The translations under genes were made by a program, and so were the position numbers. A stretch of DNA of 64,000 bases from Pseudocercospora fijiensis CIRAD86 (lineage: Eukaryota; Ascomycota; Dothideomycetes; Mycosphaerellales; Mycosphaerellaceae). The notes under the pieces are model-generated. The model did not search any database. It worked only from the letters and a program-made list of their open reading frames with translations, and was not told where the DNA came from. Below are positions 34,641 to 47,900 of the stretch, piece by piece. The first letter of the stretch is position 1. Every line of letters starts with the position of its first letter. The stretch covers positions 1,240,001 through 1,304,000 of the forward strand of contig NW_006921543.1 in the NCBI RefSeq assembly GCF_000340215.1. Reading direction: 5' to 3'.

Positions 34641-36474
34641 TCGGTCGGTATACGGTCTAAACACGTATTAGTATACGCTACTATACTCTAGTAGGAGCTA
34701 ATAGCTCTACGGGAATACGCGACAATTAATAGCTAATCCCCGAAGGCACTACCCTAGGTAGTGTTTAAGGCCCTCTCTAAGTCTACCGGCGCCTATATCG
34801 ACGCGTCCTATACTTAGGAGGAGAAGTTCGACGAGCTAGCTACCTATATTACTAACATCGCCGCATCTACGAAATAGACGAATCTTATAGTCTCTAAGAT
34901 AAAGATTAGAGCGGGACCCGCCTTTACGAGTACCTAAATACAGTCCTACGCCGCCGCCGCCGCTTTATACCCCCTCTCTCCTACCGCAATCCCGGCCTTA
35001 GTATAGGCCCGGAATAGGACAGGATTAGTACGGATTAATAAGTAGGAGCTCTACGAAATCAAGGTTAAGATAGGAGATCCCTAGGAGGCCGTAGCTCTAC
35101 GAAACACGGCCGCGCTAGAACTCGCTATAGTCGAGTATATTAATAATACGCTATCCCAATCGGGAAAGATTACTAATAACGCACTAACAATTACGCCTAG
35201 GAAGCACAAATAGGTTAATAGCGCTAAGTTCCTTAAAAGCGGCGATATTATCCTTATTACAGTAAATAGAGCGACCGCTAAACGCCTAATTAAGCTTGCG
35301 AAGGAATAGGAGCGATACCTAGGCGACAAAGCAACCGTAGTCTAGCCGGAATACGGAATAGTAATGCAGGCAGTTAGAACATTAGACTAGACACTAAAGG
35401 GATCCGAAAGAGGGATTAGGTCCGACGTAGAGCGTAAACTACTCCGGACAAACAACTACTATATTCTCGGAAGCGTAGACATTACCTAGATAGGATAGCT
35501 CGTAGTACCGCAGAGACAGAAGCTAACAGGTACGCTAGTTGTAAAGTTCGGAACTGTAGAAGATACAAATGTAGCACTCGCCGCCGGCAAACTCGTCTAG
35601 AAAGGACGTAGCTATCGAGTCGTTAAATACGACTACGAATGCCGGGTTACGTAGTGCTAAATTTGCAAACAATATAGTTACGTAGCACGCTATTGTTTCA
35701 AACTATTCGTATACGGATAGTGTAGTAAGAAAGCGAAAGAAGAGAACCCGAGGGAGCCGCCGTACTTAGAGAAGAGCTACGAGGCCTCTTAGCTAGGAGG
35801 CAAGAAGAAGTATACCCTCTACTATAGCCCGTATAGCGCGTAGTTATCTAAATGCAAGAACCGTAAGGCAGAACTCTAGCGTATTAAGCAGGCAAAGGAG
35901 AGGGTAAAAAACAACCTATTCTTCCCCGAGATAGCGAAGGATATTACTCTAGGGCTATCTACGGTTAATAGCGGGGACTTATCTGTCTCTACTAAACCTA
36001 AGAAGACCCTAGCGGCTCGGAAAACGCTAACTAGTATACGCCCTTCGCAAACAATAGGAGAGAACGACAAAGCGGCTAATAGTTAGTTAAAGGAGGCCTC
36101 CGTAAAAGGGCCTACTCCGAACCCTAAGACACATAGATTGCCGCAAGTCGTAATTAGCCGCCGAAGCTCTATAAACGTATAACTACAGTCCTTAAGCTAT
36201 ACAGATCTACTAGTACTACCTCTAGGGGCGCCTACTAATCTATAGACGGAGTAAGAACTAGAAGGATTTATACTAGTATAGAAAAAGAAGAAGATAACTA
36301 AGAGAAAGGCAGGCTTACTCCCGGGTAGCCTATACTATAAGTCTAGCAAGAGCGTAGACGTAAACACTACCCGTAGAGTGCTAGTAGACAAGGACGCGAA
36401 CGCTAGATTCGGTAAGACCCCGAAGGCCGTTACTAGAAAACTCGCGTTCGACAAACCTTAAAACAAAGAGGTAG
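34640..36474 (+). pseudogene. LINE ORF1 (gag-like), 5' part
   Basis: The frame includes KFDELATYITNIAASTK, a run of Ala, then ELYEIKVKIGDP, SAKFLKSGDIILITVNRATA (the typical ORF1 pattern RSGDLLV...) and a zinc-knuckle region at about 35630-35710. That region reads CRVT-C-ICKQYSYVARYCFK, in which the His positions have become Tyr (family CxxCxxxxHxxxxC). Basic, Lys-rich sequence follows. The ORF would coat LINE RNA. It is cut at 36474 by the 12.5-kb LTR element and resumes at 48976. Stops are almost all TAG. Confidence 0.85.
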
Positions 36475-36754
36475 TAAAGGACGGAAACCAAAACTACTAC
36501 TACTACTAGTAGTAATAGTATAGGCCACCGAGGGTAACATAACCTATAGCAATATAGGTAGCCATGTTTAGTATAATAGGATAACAAGACGGTTGCTTAG
36601 GCTAATAACTAGAGCCCTGCAATATAGGCATTGTAGAAGTGTAACATAAACAATGTGCTATACGAGGTTAGTGCTCTATCTATAATGCAGAAGGAGGCCT
36701 CTTATGTAGGCTCAAAACTCAGCCTAGGTGTATAGGGCCGGTTACTAGCTAATA
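36475..36754 (-). repeat. LTR of the 12.5-kb element, left (3' LTR in sense)
   Basis: 280 bp, equal in length to 48696-48975. Differences are mostly C/T and G/A. It starts TAAAGG and ends AATA; the ends expected to be CA now read TA. Confidence 0.9.
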
Positions 36755-36866
36755 TCCCTCCCTTTCTTCGTGTCTAACTAGATACGCTTTACATTGCGCG
36801 CTTAAAACAAACAGTCATACAGTAACCTTAGGCATCTTAGCTAAGGCCATCTTTCAGAGACTCCGC

Positions 36867-36889
36867 AATAATACCCCCGGGATAGCATT
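36867..36889. repeat. 25-nt palindrome, copy near 3' LTR
   Basis: Degenerate copy of the palindrome with arm TAATGCTACCCC, one central base and the complementary arm. It lies between the third ORF and the 3' LTR. Confidence 0.8.
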
Positions 36890-36950
36890 GTTCCCAAATT
36901 CTATCAATATATAAAAACAACTTCCTAAGTATCTAATCTACTACGCTAAC

Positions 36951-39711
36951 TTACTGCTGCTTTAATGTACCGTAATCCTTACTAGTAATAACCTCATCTA
37001 CTAGTCGGCTCTCGAAATCTCCTCCGTATACGTTGAAGCTATTAGCACCGAAGTACTATCCCTCGTAGAAAGCTTAATTAACGAGGAGGTTAATAGCCTT
37101 TTCCGTCGTAGCATTCTCCCAATTATATAGATATTCCTTAAGTCCCTCGTTATTAAGCTAGAGGATCTGTTTAACTTCGTTCTAAATAACGTAACTTAAC
37201 TAAGGAATCCTACTAACTAGAGCGTCGGAGATGCAGCCGAGGCCTTCGACTAAGATCGCCGTAGGGAAAGCGAATAGCACGAAGGAGTTAGAGGCCGGGA
37301 GGGCGGTTAGATTGCGGTGCGCTTTAGCAACCTAGGAGACTATTAAGTTCTCGTAACCCTTAACCTTAGTGCCGTTAATAACGCGAGAGTAGCCTAGGTC
37401 AATTAATATACGGTTGCTCTTAGTCTTTAGATTACTATATAGTAGGTATAGCATCTAAACAGAGACTTCGCATTCCTTTAGAGGGTTAAGGATCTACTCC
37501 GCTTTACGCCCCTTACTATTAGGCTAACTATCGAATATATAGTCGAGGTCGTCGTCGGTAAGGTGCTTGTTAGTAAGCTTACCGATCTTGCTTAGTAGGA
37601 CTAGGCTACGAGCCTTAAGCTTCTTAACCTAGTTCGTAAAGACCTCGGGCTAATGCATGCCTTCGACAATAGTAGAGTAGCTAGTCTTATCCTTAGATAT
37701 AAGGCAGACCTTAATACGTAGGTGACTAGCTCCCTCGCTAGCTGCGAGCTTAACTATATCTTATCCGAGACGAGCAGACTCCTTAAAAGGACAGTTTTTA
37801 TAAGTGCCGCTAACCTTAAAGAACTTAGCAGGCTTAGGGATAGAGATAAGCTCGTATACGTAATTAGGTCGAAGGGCGACAGCTAAGAGCTACAGGGTAG
37901 GGTGCTAGCGGACGATTTGGTTGCTTATACTATAAGTTTAAAGGGCATTGCGGCCTTCTTGCTTAGACTTAGGCATCGCACGCATATACTAAAGGTACAT
38001 TTTAAACTCCTCCTATATTAGGTCGATAAGGAAAGGAAGATGTGCTCTACGAGGCTCTTGCAACCAACTAAAGACCTAAGGGAAGATAGCATTGCTAGTC
38101 TAGCGAAAGCGGTCGAAGGAGGTGCCTTAGCTAAGGATGCCGGTAACGAACTTACTCTAGCGATCCGTTAGCGTAAGGGCGCGAGTAACAGTACTAGTAG
38201 GGTTGAACGCGTAGAGTCCTAGAGATGTCGGGGCGGTAACAGGGCGTCTAGGAAACTAGTTAGCATAGGCCTAATTAGCCTTAAGGGCAGCGAAGGCGTC
38301 TTAATTAGGAACCTCGCGACTAATCTTTAATAGGCGACCGACGAGGACACTCGCCTTAGCACTAGCATAGAGACTACAGACCTTAGCGGCCTTCTTAATA
38401 TAGTTGGCATATATAGAGAACGGCTCTTCTCCTAGCTTGCTAAGGTCGTCGAGCTATTAACAGATAGAGAGGGCGGTAGGAGCTTCGCCTATTACGGCTT
38501 TAGGAACTATATCGATGTCGGTAATTAGGTGCGCGATAGAGTCGCCCTTATAAGAATTATAAATGTTGCTTAGTTAACAAGATCGGCGAGAGGCCTCTAT
38601 TTCTACGCTCGCTAAAAGAGCCTTCGGAGGAGACATCCTCTAGTAGTATATCTAGTATATTAACATCCGAGTTACTATAGTTAGTACTATAGTTAGTACT
38701 ATAGTCGGTACTAGAAGGAGTGCTATACTTCTTAGTAGCCTTACGGATGGCCTAGCGAGCATACAATGCCTTCTTGCGCGCCGCTTCGGCCTTAGCGCGC
38801 TCGTCTTAAACTTCTTAAGGGACCTTACGGTTGCGGGTCGAGCGACGATCTTTAGCCTACATTTCTATAGCGAGCGCAAGACTAGCAGCCGTATCGGCCT
38901 CGGTTTCTAGGCGAAGAGCCTTGCGTTTAAGGACATTAACGATAGGAGCCTCTTAACCCTTAACGATAAAGCCTACACTATTAATACGATAGCCCTTCTC
39001 TTTTAGTAGATCCTTAGTTGTCTGTACGTTAAGATCGACCTAGACAATCGTATCGTAGTGCTTCTTCTAGTAGGCTGTCGTAAAGTCGTTAAGCGTAAAG
39101 AACAAGTTAAGTAGCTACTTGCCTACCTTCTTACTAGCGGTAGATACGCGATAGATTATAGTACGGGAAAGATGCTCGGCGCCTTAACGACGGACCTTGT
39201 ACTTATTAACGAACGAAGAGACCTGCTTAGCACGCTCTTGTCTACCGTAGGCGAAGTTAATAAGGCTCTTAGGAAGACTACTTAGTCCTCCCTAGTGTTC
39301 GAAGGCCTAGTCGAGGGTCTTAAAGCGTAAGCGAATCTAGGTGCCGGCTGTCTTAAGGCTATAGACGATAGGAAAGGCTTATTCGATATCTATATCGTTA
39401 AGAACCTCGCGCTTAAAGATACGCTTACCGATAGACTAACGCAAGTTGTTTATACCGTACGCAACTAAGACAGCAGCCTTCTTAATATTCCTATTAATAA
39501 CGCGCAGTAGGGTGCGAGCGTTCTAGATCTTCTCTTAAGGGTCTTCGAGGGCGGTAACGATCTAGAAGTAGTGCTCGAGGCTAGTTGCAGCAGCTAAGGC
39601 GCTATCGGATAGGGCTTCGATCGGAACTAGGGCGGCTAGGCTTAGGTTGATAGGGGCAGGTAGGTCGTTGCTACTGCTAGCGCCTAGCGGATTCGGGGCG
39701 CCGGAAGATAT
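36951..39711 (-). pseudogene. Large unrecognised third ORF of the 12.5-kb LTR element
   Basis: About 920 codons on the minus strand, between integrase and the 3' LTR, in the same orientation as pol. The frame runs from a likely former ATG (ATA at 39711) to about 38585, shifts by one base, and continues to TAA at 36951. Otherwise it contains only TAG/TAA stops of RIP type. The first part is helix-rich with a basic coiled-coil-like stretch (RAKAEAARKKALYARQAIRK) and a 12-bp repeat encoding Ser/Thr/Asp/Tyr. The second part includes EEPFSIYANYIKKAAK, SWLQEPRRAHLPFLIDLIQE and KLTNKHLTDDDLDYIFDS. No transmembrane segment or signal peptide is apparent, so despite its env-like position it is not obviously an envelope. 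Family unknown. Confidence 0.55.
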
Positions 39712-40120
39712 AGTCGACCGAGGCGGTTTAGAAACGAGTTTACAAAGTGTGTTCGTTGCTTAACAATAATAATTGAAGGGTTTAGATAGAAGGGGGGTTT
39801 TAGGCGGTAGCGAGTTAGTTAGTAACCGAGTAGAAGAAGGAGCTTAGGAAGCTCGCTTTAAATATAGTGCGAAGGTAACGTAGTCCGTGTGTTCCGCGCT
39901 AGTAAAGCAAACGGATAACGGCTGCATATAAAAGTGAAGCTATATGCGAGACTTCTTTATTATTAAGGCAGGCTAAAGTTTGACAATCGATCTAGCTAAT
40001 TGCTAGTAGCGACTACGCGCCTTTGTTAACCTTTAGCTATCGTAGATTCTCGCGCACTCGAAATGTAACTAGTTAGTTCGAGTCCTTAGTAGAAATCTAT
40101 AGTAGTGAAGCTAGCGGGAC

Positions 40121-40596
40121 TAATAACACCCTCGGGGTAGCATTAGCTTTTCTCTAGAGATGCTCGGTAGCGAGAAGCAAGTCGCCTAGGCCTAGCGCAG
40201 CTAATTCGTCGGTGTATTAGCCTATAGCACTGCCGTTATAGATGCAGCATTACCTTTTACATTAGCAAGCACGTAAGGGTAGTCTGTACGTTTACCTTCT
40301 TCCTTCTTCCAAACACTAAGCTTAACAGCCTAAGGTCCCTATTCTTAGAGGCTATAGGCCTAGGTTGCTATATCTATCTAAGAGCTAGGAAGGGAGAGGG
40401 ATAGGGAACCTCCCTTTCTTAGTGTCCTGCGTAACTAGTGCTAATTAGGGCAGGAACAGTCTCTAGTAGAGTATCTTGTTGTCGTTGTCACTTAAGGAAG
40501 GTTGCTAGAGTCTAGGAATCTAGAGGGAAGTAGTCCTAGAAGGGTAGAGGGGTTAGGTTCGGCTATCTTCCTAATACTACCCCCGGGGTGTTATTA
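40121..40596. other. Non-coding spacer between third ORF and integrase, bounded by two palindromes
   Basis: The 476-bp spacer begins and ends with copies of the 25-nt palindrome (40121-40145 and 40572-40596). Between them are purine-rich stretches (for example GGAAGGGAGAGGGATAGGGA near 40388) and no reading frame I would call. Confidence 0.6.
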
Positions 40597-40859
40597 GGAA
40601 AACACGCCTCGTATAGTTCTATCTAAGGAAAAACAAGAGCAAAGGAATGAAGTTACAGCAACATCTCGAAGGCAAAAGGGCAATACAATAGACAAAGTAA
40701 AAGCAAAAGAGGGTAGTAACTATAAGCATCAACATCCGTAGGAATAAGTAGTAAGGACTGAAGCTATAGGGCGGCACTATATTAACAGCGCGGAGAAGGC
40801 AAAGAAAACAACGTAGTAGAGGTAGGGAAAGATAAGCAATCATTTAGTCTCGGGATCTA

Positions 40860-43800
40860 GCTATAATTCTAGGCGGTCTTCGTCGCTAGACTAGTCGAGC
40901 TCCTCCTCGGAGTTAGAGTTAGATAGCTAGAAGTCTAGTTCACTATCGGAATTAATATCGGAAATGCTCTACGCGCAATTAATACGTATATAACCCTCCC
41001 TTTGTTTATAAGTTATTCCTAATAGCTCACTAAGATATATCTAGGGATACGCATAGTTGTCGGGCAGAACAGGATCTATAATCGTAGTAGGATCCTCCTC
41101 TCGATAGGCATCTAAGGTCGGCAGAGGGTCTATAGAGGTATTAACTTCCTCCTCGGTCGGGGGAGGACGGGTAGGCTCTCTTAACTCGACGACCTTCTTT
41201 AGGTTAGCCCGGGGGTACGAGTGCTTTAAGGTAGCACTATCAAGTTCCTAAAGTCGATACGTAGAACTATCGTAAAGGACCTCCTATACTCTATAAGGCC
41301 CTTTCTATTTAAAGGCTAGCTTGTAGGAGTAACTATATTCTAGCTCCGACCGGAATAGGAGAACTATATCGCTAACCTTTAGAGGTTCCTAATTAACAGC
41401 ATTATAGTTATCGAAATACTACTTAGCCTCTTTACGAAGGCGCCGTTGTCGAGCAAGTCCCTCCTAAGAAGTAGTAGTTATATCCTTAAGAGCTTTAGTG
41501 CGTAGGGCAAGGAGATCCGCTTTAGTACGAATAGATCCCTAATCGTAAACGCTATACGTACGATAGGACAACTTAATAGGAAGAACGGCGTCCCTCCTAA
41601 TTATAAGCTCTACTAGCGTAAGTCTAGTCGTATCGACAATAGTAGTTCGATCCGCCTAGAGAAGGGCCGGAACGCGGGTAGAGATAGGAACGGACCTGTC
41701 CCCTCTATTAGTCATCTTAGACAGGGCATCAATCAAAGACCGATAGCTACGCTTAATAATAGCATTCGACTAGGGATAGTACGGGGAGATACGAACGTTC
41801 TTCGCCCTATACGAAACAAGCAGTACTTAAACTTCTTTAGCTATATTGTTCGTAGCGTTGTCTAAGATAATCTCGTAGGGTGTTCCCTAGCGGCAAAACA
41901 GATCTTTGAATAGGAAGGTAGCTATATTACGAGCATTGATAGCGCCGTAGCCCTTATAGAAATAATAGGCCTCCGGCTATCGAGAAAGACCTTCCCGAAT
42001 AACATAGAGGCTATTATTCCGGCTTAGATAAACCCTATTACCGTACTACCGCTTACTAACTGATTAGGTAGCGGGGATACGCAACTCGCCTAGCCGACGG
42101 TGGCTATTCCTAAAATTGCACTTAGGATAGCTCTTATAGTAGCGAGAGACATTAGCCTATACGCTATCCTACTAGTACCGCCGACGAAGGACATCGAAGG
42201 TGCCCTCCGCCGCTCGGTAGCCGAGCTTATCGTAAACGGAACGAAGGATCTCTTATCGGGCTGCTAGGTCGTTAATAATACGCTAGAGAGGCGTATTAAC
42301 TATCGCTTATCGCTAAAGGATTCGATCTTTAACTAGGAATCGTCGAGAATAGTAAATAACCCGACGGTATTAACTCTTTAATAGGCTAGGCGCTTTCTTC
42401 GCATAGGTTAGGAAGTAGGCGATATAATAGGAGTCGTCGGAGTAGACCCTATTAAGGATATTATCCCTCTCTAGTTTATCCGCCTTAGCTTTAGCCTAGT
42501 CGTTATCGTTAGTAGTAGGGTTCTCGTCGGGCTAGTTACTAGGTTAGTTGCTAGGTTAGTCGTCGGCAGCAGGCCTAGCGATCGCTAGCATAGCATTGAT
42601 ATAGAAGGTAGCGAAGAAGGTGCGGTTAATAACCGCGTCGATATCTTCTTCTTCTATTATTTCAGCAATGTCCTCTTCTATAGCAGGCCTCCTAGAAAGG
42701 CTATCCGGTCTAGTGTGCTTCTTCCTAGGAACGTAGAAGACGTCGAAGTCAAACAAATAGATCTAGGCAACCTACCGAGCTATCGTAGAGTTAGGTAGGT
42801 CGGAGGCTATACGGTTAAGCTAATAGACTAGCGTCTAAGCATCGATTTCTAGACGGAAGAACACACTAAAGAGCTATAGCCGGAACTTCTTTAGAGCCTT
42901 GTAGACTCTAAGGCATTCTCGCTTACTAGTATCGTATCGGGCCTCGATCGGTTTCTATAGCCCGGAGTCGTACCTAATAGGATAACGTAAGGATAGCTCC
43001 TTACGGTTACACTACATTAGTATCTCGCTATAGCCTTCCCCGCTCGAGTCGATAGCAATAATAATTAAACCCGCTCCCTCTAAGTAGTTAATAGACGTAA
43101 GTGCAGGTACGCTAACGAGTGCCTCGGTTACCTTATCCTTAGCCGCTTAGTAAATAGGAGTCCATTCAAACTTAGTATCCTTCTTAAGCAAGGCGTATAA
43201 GGGTTTGCACACTAATGCAAAGTTCTCGACCTAGATACAGAAGTAGGAGACTACTCTAAGCTAGGTTCGGACATCCTTCTAATAGGTAGGATCCGGCTAG
43301 GACACTATCTTTAGGACCCGCGCATTATTAGGATAGCGGCCGTTCTTATTAGTTACAAACCCGACAATGTTTATTCGTTTGTATATAAGCTAAAGCTTCT
43401 CCCTATACACCGTTAGGTTAGCTTGCTCTAGGTCGTAGAGGACACTATCGAGGTTCTAAATGTATTCGAGAAAGAACCTACGGATGCTAGGCTCTACTTC
43501 TTTATTGTCGTACCTAGTTTTAGGGCCCTTAATGCCGATATCGTCGAGGAAAGGCATCGCTATATAGGAGATATAGGCCGCGAGGACTTAGTTTATAATG
43601 CGAACGAACTAGGCTACGGAGTTAGTTGCCCCTTAGGGAAGGGTAGTTTATCTATATAGCCTAAGAGGTGTCTCGAAACTAGTAAGGTCGCGGCTATTAG
43701 GATAGAGAGGGATCTAGTCGTAGCCCGAGAAAACATTAACTAGTAAGGCTACAATACAGTTAGTAAAAGCTTCTAAGAACCTATTAGTCTCCGGAGGAAG

Positions 43801-44500
43801 GTTAGCATCTCTAATCGTAACTGCGTTAAACTTTTGTATAGCGTTAATTAGACGGTACTTCTTTAGTTCCCTAGGAGCTGTCTTCTTTTAGACTAGGAAG
43901 TATAGATTGCGATACGAGGCATAGGAAGGTTCTAAGGTGCTAGCCTTTATACGCTGTCGTATTATGTCCTCAACTATACCTCGTAGGCTTAGGTTTAGCT
44001 TGAAACCTAGGTAGGCCTAAGGCTTATACTCGATCGTTCGGATCTTCTACGGAGGGGCAACCTCCGGATTTATTCTACCTAGGTAAGTGAAGTTATATGC
44101 TAATACGGCCTCGCGATTGTATAGAAGCTCGTGTAGTAAATCTAGTTTACGATCCGAAAGCTCGATGCTAGGTTTGATTTTCGTAAGCCTCTCCTCTATT
44201 AGCTTTAACCCCCTAGGGATAGTGGAAAACTTTTTTGTAATGTACTTCTAATCGTACGGACTATCCCTAGGTAGTAGTGTCGCCTCCTAATTAAGGCACT
44301 TTTGTCGCTAGTTAGGATTCCCGCTAGGATTAGACCTATCGGTAATGTATACGCTGCCCTTTATAGGCTTAATCTTGTTAGCTACCCTCTTATATAGGGT
44401 ATATATACTAATCGATTGTCGAACCCGAGCTCGCTCTCTTTGTCGCTAGGCTTAGAGATTAGCGCAACAAAACAGCGCGTAAACTTCTTTAGAAGTTTCC
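40860..44500 (-). pseudogene. RT-RNase H-integrase ORF of the 12.5-kb element
   Basis: From right to left: YRLINAIQKFNAVTIRDANL and SRDLTSFETPL lead into the RT active-site region AYISYIAMPFLDDIGIKGPK (about 43520-43580), a form known from one branch of fungal Ty3/gypsy elements. Then come EWTPIYQAAKDKVTEALVSV and the RNase H (IIIAIDSSGEGYGEIL...). The open 66-codon stretch at 42556-42756 (FDFDVFYVPRKKHTRPDSLS) is next, followed by integrase sequence ending with ISPYYPQSNAIIERSYRSL and a C-terminal SYKLAFKQKGPYRVQEVL region. The FLDD aspartates survive here. No chromodomain is visible. Limits approximate. Confidence 0.88.
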
Positions 44501-44563
44501 TTAAGTCGATAGGTATACAGCTAGTAGTCCTGATTTATAACGCCGGCGAAAACGTTAGATTCG

Positions 44564-44588
44564 TAATAATACCCCTAGGGTAGCATTA
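44564..44588. repeat. 25-nt palindrome, copy between gag-protease and RT ORFs
   Basis: Right arm GGGTAGCATTA is intact; the left arm differs by RIP-type changes (TAATAATACCCC). It falls in the gap between the two ORFs. Confidence 0.8.
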
Positions 44589-44599
44589 GACTCGCGCTC

Positions 44600-47500
44600 T
44601 AATTAGTCAGTTCGGGTAGACCCGCGTCCGGTAGTAATACTTGCGATAGTATTATTACCTTCACTTATATATTAGGTAGTCGTTGTGTTATACTCGCTAT
44701 CGCTTCGAGCATTCGTCTTCTTAGTGCAGAACCTAGAAACTTGCCTTAACATACGGAGCGGCGTACTTCTAGAAATGACCTATTCAAGCTATACTAACTT
44801 ATAGCGCAGATTGCCGGTCTTACAACCGCGCCGTAGCGTTTCCCGAAGACCGTCTAGAAGCAGCAAGGATATCCTTGTAGGACTTGTAGCTAGTATTTCC
44901 GATATAACTAGTAAACACGACTCGGTTGCCCTTCTAGTTAGTAATAGTTTCCTCCTAGGAGCTATCGTCGTAGTTGCGCTAGATACCTCGGGTTATGCGA
45001 GACTATAGTCGACCTNNNNNNNNNNNNNNNNNNNNNNNNNNNNNNNNNNNNNNNNNNNNNNNNNNNNNNNNNNNNNNNNNNNNNNNNNNNNNNNNNNNNN
45101 NNNNNNNNNNNNNNNNNNNNNNNNNNNNNNNNNNNNNNNNNNNNNNNNNNNNNNNNNNNNNNNNNNNNNNNNNNNNNNNNNNNNNNNNNNNNNNNNNNNN
45201 NNNNNNNNNNNNNNNNNNNNNNNNNNNNNNNNNNNNNNNNNNNNNNNNNNNNNNNNNNNNNNNNNNNNNNNNNNNNNNNNNNNNNNNNNNNNNNNNNNNN
45301 NNNNNNNNNNNNNNNNNNNNNNNNNNNNNNNNNNNNNNNNNNNNNNNNNNNNNNNNNNNNNNNNNAGTTGTTAGCCTAACGCTTACTTATAATAAGTAAC
45401 TCCGAACTATTATTAAGCATTGCTAGCATCTGTTAACTATAGCTCCCGATAGTAACCTAAATGTAGATAGCGGGGACGACGGCGAAGGAACGGGTAACTG
45501 CGGAAAGGTCTACATTATTAGGGATAGAGTAAAGTTCCTTAGGTCGAGGAGGTCCTACTCGACCGATTTGTTAGCTAGTAAATCGGACAGCTTTAATAGA
45601 AACTGAAACTAGAGTAGGGTCGGGATTATTACTATCCTCTCGGCCTATCTCCTTAACTCCCTCTTCGTTAGCATTATCGATAGTCTCTTAGTTCTCGTAG
45701 GTTACCGATTCGCCTTCTGCTAACTCTTAGGCACCTGAAAATTCAGGAAGGAACTATAGGGAAGAGACGTCGATATAGTCTTCTCGTCCCTATTTTCGTC
45801 GGAGGGTAGCGAGGTCTTTTATAAAGGTAGCATCGTTAGGGATTCGGCTCTAGAATAGGTTAGTAGGCAAACCGTATGCTAGCAGCTCACCTATAGACAC
45901 GTTGGACTTAAGGTCTAGAAACTATAAAGCCTAGAAGAGAGCGTTTGCCTTTGTATCTAAGGAGTTAGCTAGGCTAGTACTATACTTTTTTATATACCCG
46001 TTAAAGCGAAAGCTCTTTAGGTCGGATAACTTCCGTTTGTAGGCAGGTAGGTTAGCTAGGCCTAGGGTACTACTAATGTCGGTAGTAACATCCTCTATGT
46101 CGACCTCTAGAGTCTCTAGGACGACTAGGCTTTCTATAGGTAGGGTGCTAGGGGCGGTGCTAGGTGCGGTACTAGATCGGGCAGCGCGGTCTGCAGCTGT
46201 CTAGAGAGTCTTAGTTTTAGCGGTTGACTCTCGCTATTGCTTGGCCTTGTCGGCCGCCTTGTTCTTTAGTACCCTAGTAGGGGCTGCCGCACTAGGGCGA
46301 GTAGGGTTCTAAGGGCTCTTACCCTTGCTTTAGGACTAGGTCTAAGACCGTGTAGCAGCGTAGACATCTACACTGTTCTTAGTAACTACGTAAACATTAG
46401 TAACTGCGTCCGGATCCTAAGAAACAAAGTTGACTTTAATAGGCTTAGTAGTTCTGTTACTACTTCGCTCCTTAACCTGTTTTGCCCTAACCTTCTAAGT
46501 TTCTCGTTTAGCAATAGCGGCGAGGGTACTGTTCCTAGTGTCCTTAAACTCGATCTTGCCGCTATACTTCTTTTCTAGAAGGGTCTTTAGCTAAGGCAGC
46601 TTTAGGGCTCTCCGATCCTATTCGAAATCAATCTTGTCGCCGGTGTCTATATAGTAGAATCGGCTATTTACTTGCATAATAAGCTTCCTTTTAAGAAGCT
46701 CTTTCTAGATAGGGTAGGAGGATTAGACATGTTTAAACCCGCTATATATCTAGCACTTACTATCTAAGTTAGAATAGATCTTCCGTATAGCGTAGACATC
46801 TACTAAAGGGGCTTTAGGGTGGTTAGGATCTGAAACCTAGTAGACTAGTAGTACATCGCCTAGTATAGTAGCATTAATGACCTCCCTAACTCGCTATAAT
46901 GCTTTCGCATTTAGGTTTAGCTAGGCTAGGGATTTAGCTAAGTCCGCGACATCCTAAGAGTGCTTAGTAACAGTAGGAGTTACGGTCTTAGGACTACTTT
47001 GCGATTTAGGAAGGAACTTAGGTCCCTTGTTTCCTAAGGCTTCTTTCCTAACCTGCGCTAGGTTATTCCGGTCTTCGCCGTAGATAAACTTCCTCGCATC
47101 GGCTATACTATTAATGTCGGCCTTAATACATACTAGGACCTCTTTGTATTTCCTAAAACTCTTAGGATCGGACTCGCTAAGCTTGCAGCGACGGAAGATA
47201 CGCTAAGCTATAGGCTACGGCAATCCCTAGAGGAGCAGCCTCGTTCTCTAAGAGTTTTCGAGGTTACTCTATTCGATGCCGTCCGCTAACTCGACAAACT
47301 CGCGGACATACCCTTTTAGGTCGTTATCCTCGGTGCGCCTTACTAAGTAGAGGGTCTCGAGCTACGTACGACTACCTTTAATGCGACGGCTATCGCGCTC
47401 CCGATACTCCCTTATAAAGGCCACCTTAAAGGTCTCCTAGTTAGTATCAGACTTGTCGTCCTTTTCTAGGTAGCTAACTAGGGTTTTAAGGGTTCGGTAA

Positions 47501-47900
47501 AGCTTAGAGGAGGTGGTCCTCGTAAAGGACCGAATCTTATACTAGTCGGATTCTCTATCGAGCTCGTAATTAACTAAGCCTTCCTTAAAGCGCTTAATAT
47601 ATGCTATAGCGTTCCACCCTTCGAATAAGGGGTTTGTAGTGCTCCCTAGTTCTAGCGGGCGACGCTTGCTTTAATAGAGAAGTTTAGTTTGCTTCTCTAT
47701 TATCTTTATAATAATATTATAGAGCGCCTCTAGCGTAGAGGGCGTAGGAGGCTTACTTATGTTGACTAGTCGCCGCCTGATTTCTTCGTTAATAGGATTA
47801 GGGGCGTTTTCGGATTCCGAAGATTCTGCTAATTCGTAATGCTCGTTTTCGCTAGCGCTAGAGCTTATTCGATTGTTGTAAAATAGTTAAAATAGCTGAA
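44600..47900 (-). pseudogene. Gag-protease ORF of the 12.5-kb element, with assembly gap
   Basis: The minus-strand frame includes ETFKVAFIREYRERDSRRIK, KGYVREFVELADGIEQSNLE and RLLLQGLPQPIAQRIFRRCK (typical gag capsid-like order). A hydrophilic stretch with ALKLPQLKTLLEKKYSGKIE and a Lys/Ser-rich tail follow. Near 45380-45480 the pattern PAIYIQVTIGSYSQQMLAML is followed by SSELLIIS; it resembles a retroviral-type aspartic protease whose DSGSE has mutated. The gap at 45016-45365 falls immediately downstream. A palindrome (44564-44588) separates this ORF from the RT ORF. Confidence 0.75.
45016..45365. other. Assembly gap (350 N)
   Basis: Unknown bases within the gag-protease region of the 12.5-kb element. 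The round length may be a placeholder. Any open frame drawn through it is meaningless. Confidence 1.

Noticed and set aside
36951..39711. Retroviral-type envelope identity for the third ORF
   Set aside because: Position fits, but no signal peptide, transmembrane helix or fusion-like segment could be seen.
44995..45399. 134-codon frame through the N run
   Set aside because: It is an artefact of the assembly gap.
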